This document shows positions 34,975-48,203 of a stretch of 64,000 bases of DNA, piece after piece. Position 1 is the first letter of the stretch. Each line of letters begins with the position of its first letter. Position numbers and translations under genes: made by a program. Source of the DNA: Tiliqua scincoides (Eukaryota; Chordata; Lepidosauria; Squamata; Scincidae); the NCBI RefSeq assembly GCF_035046505.1, contig NC_089822.1:264627024-264691023 (forward strand), in the 5' to 3' direction. Under the pieces are notes generated by a model, which saw nothing but the letters and a program-made list of their open reading frames with translations, searched no databases and was not told the DNA's origin.

Positions 34975-35151
34975 TCCAATCCTATCCAACTTTCTAGCAC
35001 TGATGCAGCCACGCCAACAGGATGTGCGCAGTATCCTATATTGAGGATGCAGTCATGGAGGTGCCAGGTGAGGCACTCCAGGTAAGGGAGTGTTTGTTGG
35101 CTTACCTTGAGGCTGCACCGGCCCTGGAAAGCTGGATAGGATTGGGCCCAT
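34975..35151. mobile_element. MITE with GGGTCCAATC ends, left palindrome arm
   Basis: GGGTCCAATCCTATCCAAC and AAAGCTGGATAGGATTGGGC form the inverted ends. Same family as 3601-3797. Confidence 0.75.
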
Positions 35152-35607
35152 AGACAACAAGGGCACGTTTTTCAGGTCAGTTAGAGAGGAGAGATACTTG
35201 CAAATAGCTGTATTTGGCAGTGGTGGAGCTGGGGTGGGGGCAGGGGGGGCAAAAGTCCCCGGCACTGCACCTGGAAGCCACCTTCTGAGGCTTCTCCCAC
35301 TGTTTTGAACAAGACTTCTGGTGTCCTGACGAAACCGGAGCAGAGGAAGCCTCTGAAGGCTTCTCGCCCACTGCCAAGCACTGTGTGGAACCTCGCTTGC
35401 CTGTGGCTCAGATGGGCAGGAAGGGTGGCGTGGCAGTCGGAGGTGGCAGGGGTGGGGGTGTAACGAGTGCGCAGCAGGTGCAGTGCCGGGGACTTTTGCC
35501 CCCCTGCCCCCACCCCAGCTCCACCACTGCCAAATACAGCTATTTGCAAGTATCTCTCTTCGCTAACTGACCTGAAATTAAGCATGCCCTTTACTTGTTG
35601 TCTATGG

Positions 35608-35776
35608 GCCCAATCCTATCCAGCTTTCCAGGGCCGGTGCAGCCTCAAGGTAAGCCAACAAACACTCCCTCACCTGGAGGACGCCTCCATGACTGCATCC
35701 TCAATACAGGATACTGTGCACACCCTGTTGGCGTGGCTGCATTAGTGCTAGAATGTTGGATAGGATTGGACCCTAT
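35608..35776. mobile_element. MITE, right palindrome arm
   Basis: GGGCCCAATCCTATCCAGC and GTTGGATAGGATTGGACCC. This is the inverted twin of 34975-35151. The A/T-rich run GTTTAAAAAAAAAAAA follows at about 35803-35818. Confidence 0.75.
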
Positions 35777-36044
35777 ATTTCTTTAATAAACTATTTTTTT
35801 GTTTAAAAAAAAAAAAAGCTCTGTCTTCTGGCTACTTTTAGCCTAATTTTGAGGCACCTTGAGACTGATTGTCCCACTCATCCATGTCAATGATCCAACC
35901 CGTTGCCACACTGCTGGATATGAACTCTCACTTGCTCGTTTCCCCAATTTCAGTTATTTGCATGATGCCTGACACACATGATGCGTGTAGGACACACGTG
36001 TAATGTGAAGGAGCAGTGTTGGCAACAGTTGTTTGTAACAGTGG

Positions 36045-36540
36045 GAGAGAGATCTTGGGGTGTTGGTGGACAGTTGGATGAAAGTGTCGAGCCAGTGTGC
36101 AGTGGCTGTGAAGAAGGCCAATTCCATGCTTAGGATCATTTTGAAAGGGAGAATAAAATGGCCAATATTATTATGCCTTTGTGCAAATAGATGGTAAGGC
36201 TACATCTGGAGTGTTGTGTCCAGTTCTGCTGGCCACATCTCAAAAAGGATATAGTGGAACTGAAATGGTGCAAAAGAGGGGAACCAAAATGATAAGTGGA
36301 CAGGCTACTGTGTTTGGGGCTCTTTAGAAAGAAGGGACCTTAAGGAAGACATGATTGAGCATATAAAATTACGCATGGGATGGATGGAGCAGATAGAAGC
36401 AAGTTCTTTTCCTTCTCACACAACACCAAAACCCGGAATATCCACTATAATTGACTGGCGGTAGAGCTAGAACAGATAAAAGGAAATATCTCTTGACTCG
36501 GCCTGTAATTTTTGGAAGTCTTTGCCATAGGACATGGCAT
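36045..36540 (+). mobile_element. old CR1 fragment, right palindrome arm
   Basis: GAGAGAGATCTTGGGGTGTT through CATTTTGAAAGGGAG to TGCCATAGGACATGGC follows CR1 ORF2 order on the plus strand. Frame breaks are frequent. Confidence 0.75.
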
Positions 36541-36866
36541 CAGGGGCATATTCTAGAACAGTGGTTCCCAAATTGTGGGTCGGGACCCACCGGTGCGTCT
36601 TGATTTGATTTTTGGTGGGTCCCATAGCAGCCAAGCAGAGCCTCCAATGAAAACACAGGTGATGGAAGGATCAGAAAAATGCCTGAAGCCCTGAGACTTT
36701 TCAAAAATCAGATACCTGCTAACTACCTTTCTAACAGCTCCAGCAGTTTACAAGCTTTTGTAAATGTAGGGAGATAAATGTTGAAGCCTCTTTTTTCTGG
36801 GTATTACTACATGCAAATAAATAAACATTATTCCTTTCTTTATTTTTTTTTAAAGTCTCGTAAAAC

Positions 36867-37884
36867 CCTAACCAGGTCTGCTCAGAAGTAAGTCCTATTT
36901 TGTTCTATGGGGCTTCCAGAGCAGGAAGTTATAGAACCTTTTACAAAGGAAAGAAAGGAATTTTTGGCAGGACAAAGGAGTTTGTGGAGGTCCTATCTTG
37001 AGCTTCCTGGCCTGGTCTTCCAGGAGGACATAAAAAGTGTGATGGCCATCTAGGGGAGTGTTACCGGGTGTGTTGCTCAGGTTGGGGACTTCTTGGTCAA
37101 GAGGCTGAAAAGAACTACACAGTTGGGCAATTGTCATTTAATTGAACATTCAGGCAGGAAGTTCTTGCTAGCTATCCTTTGGTCAGATTTCAAGCACCCA
37201 GATTTAACTGACCTCAGAGGAGCCTCTCCTTGGGAGCCAGCCAAATCTCTCCCCTTTCCGCAGATTAGGGAGGCCTGCCCAACTCTAAAACCAAGATAAA
37301 GTCAGTTGAAACTGCATGTGCTTGGGAAAGAGAGTGTGCGTAACAGCTCAGGCCCCATTGTCATACACGTGAATCTCTTGCCCCAATGTGCATTACTTTA
37401 CACGTGCAGCGCAATCCTATCTTGCACTGGAACAGGCAAGCCAGGAGGCTTGCACCGTATTCAGCGCAAGGTAGGGCCCTGAAGTGGCTCTGCCAAAGGT
37501 AAGGGGAAACCCTTGGGTAAGCCACCCTGGCCCCCACAGGCCTTGTGTTACAATGGGGACTTGTGCTACCTCCTGAGGTGCAAGGAACGGAAGGGAAGAG
37601 CAAGGGAAGAACCATAAATGATGCTGTGAGCAGCTTAGAGGAAAGATGGGAAAGAAATGAAATAAACCTTCAGAGATGCACACACAGAATACCCACCTCT
37701 ATTTATTTAATGGAATGTAAGTTGCCTGACACCCCCTTCCCCTGGGGGCTGGGGAAAATAGGCCCTCAGTTTGGCTGTACTTGTAGTAAGAGGTGACTAA
37801 ACAGCCCCCGGGTAGATGGAACTCGTTAGCCTGGGAAGGCAGCTCATCTGAGAGAAGGAAAACTCTGATCCCAAACCTCCACTG
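36867..37884. other. spacer with small CR1 scrap
   Basis: A 26-bp CR1-like word (GCCCCAATGTGCATTACTTT) lies at 37379-37404 and runs into a GCGCAATCCTATCTTGC motif. There is no gene and no other recognised element. Confidence 0.4.
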
Positions 37885-38207
37885 CCTTGTGGCTACATCC
37901 AGTTACGGAAAAGGCTTCAGGAGTCAACCTCGAGGCAAAATCCGGAGCCGGAGTCCCTGAGGCAGTTCATGGCTCAACACAGTCACGTTCTGGCAACTCC
38001 TGCGACGCCGCTGGAACCAACCATATTGACTTCTGCCTTTCCATTGGACCATTTCAGTGACGTGGAGAGGGGGGATTTGCTGCATGGGTAACAGCCTGTC
38101 CTCCATACCTACTTTACCCAGGCTTCGCGCACTGGAGAGGACACTCTGTTCCAGAACCACCATTCAGAGCGTGACACCATAGTCTTCTGAGACTGAAGGA
38201 TGCCAAC
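37885..38207 (+). mobile_element. candidate SINE sharing the 3' end of the RTE-like LINE
   Basis: The last 45 bp (TTCAGAGCGTGACACCATAG, then TCTTCTGAGACTGAAGGATG) match the LINE 3' end at 32581-32625, but the body before it (CAAAATCCGGAGCCGGAGTC, CGTTCTGGCAACTCC) does not occur in the LINE. This is the layout of a SINE mobilised by a partner LINE, or of a LINE subfamily with a different 3' UTR. The left limit is uncertain. Confidence 0.5.
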
Positions 38208-38367
38208 AGCCTGACACCCCCATGAGAGCTAACAATTCCCTTTAAAAAATTTAAAAGTACAAATACAATTTTAAAGCAAAATTTAAAAATGACACTAAAA
38301 AAATTATGTCACTGGACCCTGAGATCCCACACAGTAGCCATGGACAGGTCTATCCTCCATGAATCCT

Positions 38368-41300
38368 CCTGTTCCACGCGCAGGGCCAGCTAGGCAGGCG
38401 GAGATCAGGGGTCTCAATGTGTGGATGAGACGGTGGTGTAGGGAAGAGGGGTTTAGATTCGTTAGGCACTGGGGAACGTTTTGGGACAAGCGGGGCCTGT
38501 ACAAGAGGGACAGGCTCCATTTGAACCAGAATGGAACCAGACTGCTGGTGCATAACATTAAAAAGGTGGCAGAGCAGCTTTTAAACTGATCCCTGGGGGA
38601 AGGCCGACAGGAGCCGAGGGGCATCCGGTTCGGGACTCCTCATCCCTATGGGATGAGAATGGGGAGGTTAGAGAACAACAAGACAAAGGCAGGGTAGGAG
38701 AAGAAATTGGGAAAGGTAGGGTGATGGGATGTGATAGACGGTTTGGCACAATGAGAAGATGCGGGGACAAAGGAGCAAATAAGCAGCCCATCCTGGGGCA
38801 TTCCGTGTATAAATGCTTTTATGCGAATGCCCGAAGTCTACAAGCAAAGGTGGGAGAACTGGAATGTCTGGTGACAAGGGAAAACATTGACATAGTGGGC
38901 ATAACGGAAACCTGGTGGAATGCGGAGAATCAGTGGGATACCGCAATCCCGGGCTATAAACTCTACAGGAGGGACAGGCAGGGGCGTGTTGGAGGTGGGG
39001 TGGCCGTTTATGTTAAGGAAGGGATAGAATCCAGCAAAGTAGAGATTGAAGGTGGGTCCGACTCCACCGTAGAATCTCTGTGGGTTAAATTACCAGGCTT
39101 GTGCAACGATGTAATACTGGGGACGTGCTATCGTCCTCCAGACCAGAAATCTGATGGGGACCTTGAAATGAGGAAACAGATCAGGGAGGTGACAAGGAGG
39201 GACAGGGTTGTAACCATGGTGTTACATTGTGTTCTGGTCACGATAAGGAAACCGGATTTCTTGACGTGCTAAATGACTGTGGCTTAGATCAGCTAGTCAC
39301 GGAGCCCACCAGAGGACAGGTGACTCTGGATTTAATATTGTGCGGTACGCAGGACCTGGTTAGAGATGTAAACGTTACTGAGCCATTGGGGAACAGTGAT
39401 CATGCTGCGATCCGTTTTGACGTGCACGTTGGGGGAAGAATACCAGGCAAATCTCTAACAAAAACCCTTGACTTCCGACGGGCGGACTTCCCTCAAATGA
39501 GGAGGCTGGTTAGAAGGAGGTTGAAAGGGAGGGTAAAAAGAGTCCAATCTCTCCAGAGTGCATGGAGGCTGCTTAAAACAACAGTAATAGAGGCCCAGCA
39601 GAGGTGTATACCGCAAAGAAAGAAGGAGGGTTCCACTAAATCCAGGAGGGTGCCCGCATGGCTAACCAGCCAAGTTAGAGAGGCTATGAAGGGCAAGGAA
39701 GCTTCCTTCCGTAAATGGAAGTCTTGCCCTAATTAGGAGAATAAAAAGGAACATAAACTGTGGCAAAAGAAATGTAAGAAGGTGATATGGGAGGCCAAGA
39801 GAGACTATGAGGAACGCATGGCCAGCAACATGAAGGGGAATAATAAAAGCTTCTTCAAATATGTTAGAAGCAGGAAACCCGCCAGAGAAGCGGTTGGCCC
39901 TCTGGATGGTGTGGGAGGGAAAGGGGAGATAAAAGGAGACTTAGAGATGACAGAGAAATTAAATGAGTTCTTTGCATCTGTCTTCACGGCAGAAGACCTC
40001 GGGCAGATACCGCTGCCCGAACTGCCCCTCCTAACCGAGGAGTTAAGTCAGATAGAGGTTAAAAGAGAAGATGTTTCAGACCTCATTGATAAATTAAAGA
40101 TCAATAAGTCACCGGGCCCTGATGGCATCCACCCAAGGGTTATTAAGGAATTGAAGTTGCAGATCTCTTGACTAAGGTATGCAACTTGTCCCTCAAAACG
40201 GCCACGGTGCCAGAAGATTGGAGGATAGCAAATGTCACACCTATTTTTAAAAAGGGAAAGAGGGGGGACCCGGGAAACTATAGGCCGGTCAGCCTAACAT
40301 CCATACCAGGTAAGATGGTGGAATGCCTCATCAAAGATAGGATCTCAAAACACATAGACGAACAGGCCTTGCTGAGGGAGAGTCAGCATGGCTTCTGTAA
40401 GGGTAAGTCTTGCCTCACGAACCTTATAGAATTCTTTGAAAAGGTCAACAGGCATGTGGATGCGGGAGAACCCGTGGACATTATATATCTGGACTTTCAG
40501 AAGGCGTTTGACACGGTCCCTCACCAAAGGCTACTGAAAAAACTCCACAATCAGGGAAATAGAGGACAGGTCCTCTCGTGGATTGAGAACTGGTTGGAGG
40601 CCAGGAAACAGAGAGTGGGTGTCAATGGGCAATTTTCACAATGGAGAGAGGTGAAAAGCGGTGTGCCCCAAGGATCTGTCCTGGGACCGGTGCTTTTCAA
40701 CCTCTTCATAAATGACCTGGAGACAGGGTTGAGCAGTGAAGTGGCTAAGTTTGCAGACGACACCAAACTTTTCCAAGTGGTAAAGACCAGAAGTGATTGT
40801 GAGGAGCTCCAGAAGGATCTCTCCAGACTGGCAGAATGGGCAGCAAAATGGCAGAATGGGCAGCAAAATGGCAGATGCGCTTCAATGTCAGTAAGTGTAA
40901 AGTCATGCACATTGGGGCAAAAAATCAAAACTTTAGATACAGGCTGATGGGTTCTGAGCTGTCTGTGACAGATCAGGAGAGAGATCTTGGGGTGGTGGTG
41001 GACAGGTCGATGAAAGTGTCGACCCAATGTGCGGCGGCAGTGAAGAAGGCCAATTCTATGCTTGGGATCATTAGGAAGGTTATTGAGAACAAAACGGCTA
41101 GTAATAATACTATTGTACATAGTAATAATGCCGTTGTACAAATCTATGGTAAGGCCACACCTGGAATATTGTGTCCAGTTCTGGTCGCCGCATCTCAAAA
41201 AAGACATAGTGGAAATGGAAAAGGTGCAAAAGAGAGCGACTAAGATGATTACGGGGCTGGGGCACCTTCCTTATGAGGAAAGGCTACGGTGTTTGGGCCT

Positions 41301-41802
41301 CTTCAGCCTAGAAAAGAGGCGCTTGAGGGGGGACATGATTGAGACATACAAAATTATGCAGGGAATGGACAGAGTGGATAGGGAGATGCTCTTTACACTC
41401 TCACATAATACCAGAACCAGGGGACATCCACTAAAATTGAGTGTTGGGCGGGTTAGGACAGACAAAAGAAAATATTTCTTTACTCAGCGTGTGGTCGGTC
41501 TGTGGAACTCCTTGCCACAGGATGTGGTGCTGGCGTCTAGCCTAGACGCCTTTAAAAGGGGATTGGACAAGTTTCTGGAGGAAAAATCCATTATGGGGTA
41601 CAAGCCATGATGTGTATGCGCAACCTCCTGATTTTAGAAATGGGTTAAGTCAGAATGCCAGATGTAGGGGAGGGCACCAGGATGAGGTCTCTTGTTATCT
41701 GGTGTGCTCCCTGGGGCATTTGGTGGGCCGCTGTGAGATACAGGAAGCTGGACTAGATGGGCCTATGGCCTGATCCAGTGGGGCTGTTCTTATGTTCTTA
41801 TG
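38368..41802 (+). mobile_element. CR1 LINE, 3.4 kb, 5'-truncated in ORF1
   Basis: It begins in the SGNH-esterase part of ORF1 (CCACGCGCAGGGCCAGC), ends ORF1 at 38587-38589, carries the whole ORF2 length and 3' UTR, and closes with TTCTTATGTTCTTATG. It is nearly identical to the young copy at 62949-64000 where they overlap. It is the best reference in the window for the CR1 order: ORF1, 134-bp gap, ORF2, 3' UTR. Confidence 0.93.
38724..41610 (+). pseudogene. CR1 ORF2 (APE endonuclease and reverse transcriptase), broken
   Basis: The endonuclease starts in frame (FYANARSL, ITETWWN, TCYRPPDQ), but a net 28-bp deletion near 39220 removes the GDFNYPHIDW motif present in the copy at 63807 and shifts frame. 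Further frame changes fall near 39735, 40171, 40870 and 41100. Reverse transcriptase motifs are readable: NKSPGPDGIHP, YRPVSLTSIPGKMVE, YLDFQKAFDTVPHQRLL, GVPQGSVLGPVLFNLFIN, KFADDTKLF. Two slips are visible: an 18-20 bp tandem repeat (CAGAATGGGCAGCAAAATGG) at 40831-40870, and a duplicated TAGTAATAAT word at 41099-41129. The element cannot now make its own enzyme. Confidence 0.9.
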
Positions 41803-42596
41803 AATGGGCCCAACCCTCTTCTGGCCTCCTTTTCCTCCCCCAAACGAGGCAGCTCGCAGTCAAACAGATTCTTCCAGGCACAGAAACTAGAGGTGTATGA
41901 GGAAAGTTCTTCAGTACAAGGGTTCGTTCTGACAATGTCCAATAGAAGAAACACAGCCTGAACAAAATCATGCGCGGGGGGGGGGGGGGCCACGCATCAA
42001 TGCCACCCCTCAGGGTTACCTCACTCTTGGGGGCTCCTACGGTCCAGAATCTGGTGTCTTAAGGGGCAGCTTGTTTTCCAAACCCCAGCAACCGATAGCC
42101 AGGGTGCCAGCCAACATATCACTGTAAGAGCAGATATGGGTTGTAGGGTCCTCCCACCTCCAGGGAAGAGTTGGCATGAGGGTTGCATTGGTGCTGGCCA
42201 GAGCTCAGGGGTCCATGCAAACCAGACCCCCATTCCGGTCCCCCCTCTCCTACCCCTTGGGACATGGCCCAGGATTTTCCGTACCACTCAGTTCCTCCCT
42301 CCCCCTTGCCTAGGTTGTGCTCCTTCTTTATTCGCACTCCTTTCAACCACTTTTTCCACAGTCAGGCCTCTCCTCCATATGCTGCCTAATCAGAGTTTTG
42401 ACTAAAGCAATTTCCGCACTCCAAGCCTTCCTTGTGAGTTCTCTCTACATGATGATTTGAGACCCGTGGATGTGTTTATCCATGGGGAGCAGGACTGCCA
42501 CCTGCCTCTCAGGATTTGTGCTCAGGCTGGTGCTCTAGCAGGAAAGCGACCCCCCCCCCCAACATGTTCCTCCCAGTTGCTGTCAGAGCCATTCAG
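41803..42596. other. spacer; second half includes LTR-like repeat
   Basis: It contains a G-run at 41977-41989 and the LTR-like repeat listed separately. The rest has no gene or recognised family. Confidence 0.4.
42021..42260 (-). repeat. LTR-like interspersed repeat, inverted copy
   Basis: The reverse complement reads CCCCTGAGCTCTGGCCAG...CTTCCCTGGAGGTGGGAGGA, matching the plus-strand repeat at 19950-20060. It lacks the AATAAA part. Limits and family are uncertain. Confidence 0.4.
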
Positions 42597-42965
<369 letters not shown>

Positions 42966-43263
42966 CTTCTCAGTCCCCCTTTCCCTTCACCAGCCAGGCT
43001 TTGAGCTTGACTGCCTCATCCCCCTGGGGGCTCCTCTCCCACCCCTCTTGATTCCTTCCTACCACTGCAGTCCTGGGACCCCCCCCTTGCAGCATGGGAG
43101 GGGGAGCTGCTGACTCAGACACTTGAGCAGAGGAGGCAAAGGAAGGGGCAGAGCAGGAAGTGGTTCCCACCCCCCTTTGCTCCTCTGGGAAGAGGAAGGT
43201 CTCTTTGCAGGTCTGGACCCACCAATCCTGCCTTGTGTTCTGAAGACTACCTTGATGAGTACA
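42966..43263. other. spacer between CR1 and hAT fragments
   Basis: GC-rich single-copy-looking sequence with no domain. Nothing recognised. Confidence 0.4.
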
Positions 43264-43372
43264 GCAGTGGTTCTCACACATTTAGCACCAGGACCCATTT
43301 TTTAGAATGAGCATCTGTCAGGACCCACCGGAAGTGACCCACCCCACTGCGGGTTGAGAACCTCTGGCTGGA
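43264..43372. mobile_element. very short hAT-type element
   Basis: CAGTGGTTCTCACACATTTA at the left and GCGGGTTGAGAACCTCTG at the right, with AGCACCAGGACCCA inside. Both ends are present with almost no interior. Confidence 0.65.
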
Positions 43373-43584
43373 GGACTCACAAAAAACCTACTGGACATGA
43401 ATGGAAGTGCCTTTTAGTTGAATCTGTGAGGTTTTCTGAGCCCACCAGATACCACCAGAAGGCCCTTCCCATCGCATCTGGAGGTCAGGTGAAGGCCCCA
43501 ACCCACAGAATTGGTAATACTTCTGTTTCGGTATCTGCGGGGGTTCAGGAAGCAGAGGACCGACCTGTACTATAAAGGAATGAG

Positions 43585-43845
43585 TGAAAATTCTTACAGA
43601 CTCCAAGCATTTATGTGGCTGCTCTCCTTTAAGGAGTGTTAGATATGCTGTGAGATTGGAGCTCCAACCGATGTATGGCGATATGGATTCTTCCCATTCT
43701 GAGTTCCTTAATGCTTTGATGCACTGACAGGCTTGTTTTCCAGGGAAACGCTTTCCACACTCCAAGCATTTCTAAGGTTTCTCTCATGTGGGTATTGTCT
43801 GATGCACAGTCAGATTTGAATTCATTCTGAAGCTCTTTCCACACT
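43585..43845 (-). pseudogene. decayed C2H2 fingers beyond the stop of gene 4
   Basis: The minus strand shows [15 protein letters not shown] followed by a mutated linker, then CLECGKRFPGK, then weaker finger-like words with several frame changes. The first of these begins exactly at the LTR junction and continues the finger interrupted at 44361. The array of gene 4 was therefore once longer, and this tail has decayed since it stopped being translated. Confidence 0.8.
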
Positions 43846-44354
43846 TGTAGCAGCGCTATGCTGCTTTGGGAAGCACACAAGGCTTAGGGTCTTGTTGCTA
43901 GATGTGGAGTGCAAAGAGCAGAAGCACTCTGAGGGTTGAGAGTGGGAACTGGAGCAGCAAGGAGCCAGAGCAATGAAGAGACGGCAGACAAGTATTCAAA
44001 GGTTGATGCTGGGAGGAAGCCAGAAGCTGGAGTGAGGGGAGAGTGAGAGAGAGTGCTTTGCTTGCTTAGCTTCTTCCAAGCTTTTATTCATTCTTAAAAC
44101 CATGAAGCAATACCGTGCAATACGGAGGGTTACTGAAGGTTGCTGAGATTACACTAGCTGCAACTAGCTGGCTCTTAGCTAACCACACACATTCCTAGAT
44201 ATGAGCGCCTTTCTATAACATCCTATTGTTTACAGCACTGGGCTTAGACACTCAGCATATTTCAAGGCTTCCAGAGTGTGCTCTCGCCAAACAGCTGTAC
44301 CTGCGGTTGTTGCCACATACTAAAGCTAAGCCCAGCGCCTATGCATATGCTACA
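43846..44354 (-). mobile_element. solo LTR (endogenous retrovirus-like)
   Basis: The ends are TGTAGCA and TGCTACA as read on the minus strand, flanked by a 6-bp direct repeat (plus strand CACACT at 43840-43845 and 44355-44360). An AATAAA signal is present. It is related over its length to 13961-14483. It has no internal region. It sits inside the last finger of gene 4, in the same direction as the gene. Confidence 0.85.
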
Positions 44355-44358
44355 CACA

Positions 44359-46299
<1,941 letters not shown>

Positions 46300-46428
46300 T
46301 TAGTAATGTTGGATGTACAACTGATTCTCTCCTGGTGAAATGGAAGCCTCTTTCCTCTCTTCCCTTTGAGATGTTCCTGCTTGATCAGGATTTCATGTCC
46401 ATCATAACCCTGATAAACAACTCAGTGA

Positions 46429-46562
46429 GGGTCCAATCCTTTCCAGTTTTCCAGTGCTGGCCCAGCCATGCTACATCCTGTAGTAAGGAGGCAGTTGCAC
46501 AGCCCTCCTCAAGATGATTGTTCCCTTACCTCAGTGCTGGAAAGTTGAATAGATTTGGGTCC
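46429..46562. mobile_element. MITE with GGGTCCAATC ends
   Basis: GGTCCAATCCTTTCCAG at the left and CTGGAAAGTTGAATAG...GGGTCC at the right. Same family as 3601-3797, lying in the intron before the finger exon. Confidence 0.65.
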
Positions 46563-46630
46563 TGAGTACTCCAGAGAGAAGCTGGGCTTCCCTCCTGCTT
46601 CACCTATCCATCCTGGTCTCTAAAAGTCAC

Positions 46631-46710
46631 TTCCTGCAGGTCACATGTAGTTGTTTCCAGTGACACCCCACATGGCTCCCTCTGGTCTTCACTGTCTTCT
46701 CTGTAGCTTG
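46631..46710 (-). CDS. zinc-finger gene 4, linker exon
   Basis: An 80-nt exon after CTCTCCTTGCAG. It encodes SYREDSEDQREPCGVSLETT and TCDLQE, and ends at GAA|GTGACT in phase 0, which joins in frame to the finger exon. Its start phase accepts the phase-1 end of the exon at 49119. Both junctions fitting is the main support; the donor is weaker than consensus. The acidic, Ser/Glu-rich character is usual for the spacer between a KRAB box and the fingers. Confidence 0.62.
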
Positions 46711-46943
46711 CTGCAAGGAGAGGGAAACTTGTTTAGCAGCACAACAGAGAAATGGGACCTCTAACACATACTCAGAAGTAAACCCCAGTGGGTTAAGTGG
46801 CACTGAATTCTGTCCTTTCTAAACGGGGCTTGTCATGTTTGTTTTTCTAAAAATGGCAATAAATACTGAATGAGATTGAGCACTAACAAACAAATAAGCC
46901 TGGAGGGACAGTTCCACGTAAGCTGGAGATCAGCCAGGGCACG

Positions 46944-47850
46944 TCTGCAAAACCCTCTTTTGATGGTGCTGGTGTCAGGACACGCTCAGCCAAACCTCGA
47001 TTTGGATAAAGCAGTTACTGCACCCACCTGAAAGAAGAAACAGGCAGGAGGCAGCCTAGGACAGAAGAGAAGATCTGGGAGGAGAAAGACTGAAACTAAG
47101 GTGTCACGGGGTGGGGCAAGTGCCTTTCCCTTTAAGATGGATTAAGTTGGTGGTTGTTACCCAGGTGTAGTGCATCAGTAATTTAGAGAATAAAACCTGG
47201 GTGTGGGTGCCTGAAAAGACCAGTCAGCAGACAGCAGGAGGAAGGGAGCTGGGGGTTTACAGCTTTTACATTGGAAGAAATGCCAAGAGATTTGTGGTGG
47301 TAATTTTAGCCTCTTTTAGTTTATGACCTTTTCTTGTTTCGAGCTACTGTAATGCATGTAAATATGTTTTTTGGAGCAATTTGAAGCTCCCTTAAAGTTA
47401 TAATAAAAATCTGTTACATGAAAATTGAGTGCAATAATTATCCAAGGACATGTATGTTAATAGGACCTAGTGCTTGAAGTAAGCAAATAGAAAACATTGC
47501 CCTTGGGGGTTGGTGGAGGATGGTGTAGGTGGAGGAGGGTTAAATCCTGGCTGACTTGGGAATCTCCCCTGGTCCTTCCCTACCCCAAGGGTGATGTTTG
47601 TGACATACAGGGTTCAAGAATTGAGTTGAATATTCCTCTACAACAGTGGTTCCCAAACTTTCCAGCACAAGGACCCACTTTTTTAAAATGACACTCTACT
47701 GGGACCCACCTATCTTTCTGAGACTAAAAAAAGTTTCACTTTACCACCCGTTCATGCTTCTGTCTTTATTCTTTCTACTATTGTTGGGGGAGGGGACGAC
47801 CACCTCCTGGAGCACTGTTGAGTTCCACAGTCATCAGATCTGACTGGTGG
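46944..47850. repeat. left copy of an inverted segmental duplication
   Basis: 46944-47092 and 47612-47850 are matched in reverse by 54845-55004 and 54388-54615. Shared words include GGATAAAGCAGTTACTGCA and GACAGAAGCATGAACGGG. The 519 bp between the two blocks (with AATAAA-like signals near 47190 and 47402) is not in the other copy. Confidence 0.8.
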
Positions 47851-48047
47851 CCTTGGATTCCCATTTGCTTTGGACCAAGACATGGTCACCTACTCATGAG
47901 TAAGTGCGTACATACTTCTCCATTTTTGAACCTCCTTAGGGCTCAATACATTTTCCTTGTCAGCTATCAGTTTGTCAGTTTCATGACCCACCAAAATTTG
48001 CATCGCAACCCACTGGTTGGTCCCGACCCACAGTTTGGGAACCTCTG
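47644..48047. mobile_element. hAT-type element with perfect 8-bp target duplication
   Basis: CAGTGGTTCCCAAACTTTCC and GACCCACAGTTTGGGAACCT are the ends, and CTCTACAA is duplicated exactly (47636-47643 and 48048-48055). The left half is also present, inverted, at 54388-54598. Confidence 0.9.
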
Positions 48048-48055
48048 CTCTACAA

Positions 48056-48161
48056 CATCTTAGAGGACTCAGACATGATTGATAGGGCCTCCACTCTACT
48101 CCTGGATTGCACTGGCCATCTGTGGCAAGCAGGCAGGTTTTGGGAACTATCAGACACCTGG

Positions 48162-48203
<42 letters not shown>

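Larger units (their letters stand above)
33517..36866. repeat. 3.3-kb imperfect palindrome (inverted duplication)
   Basis: The left arm 33517-35272 and right arm 35476-36866 are reverse complements, separated by about 200 bp. In outward order both arms hold a MITE, a unique stretch with GGTTGGATC, a CR1 fragment and the end of a hAT element. The outer edge falls inside the hAT copy (GTTTTACAAGACTTT at the left, AAAGTCTCGTAAAAC at the right). The left arm is longer by a 425-bp SINE absent from the right. By eye identity is roughly 90-95%. Confidence 0.9.

Noticed and set aside
33517-36866. One giant DNA transposon with 1.4-kb terminal inverted repeats
   Set aside because: The arms are mosaics of a CR1, MITE and hAT copy, one arm edge cuts through a hAT, the centre codes for nothing, and no target duplication flanks the outer ends.
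36900-37135. Minus-strand 80-residue frame with a leucine-rich C-terminus as a gene
   Set aside because: Short, with no domain and no splice context. It is in spacer beside the palindrome.
48164-48201. (TG)n tract as a regulatory Z-DNA element of gene 4
   Set aside because: Ordinary dinucleotide microsatellite; nothing in the sequence ties it to regulation.
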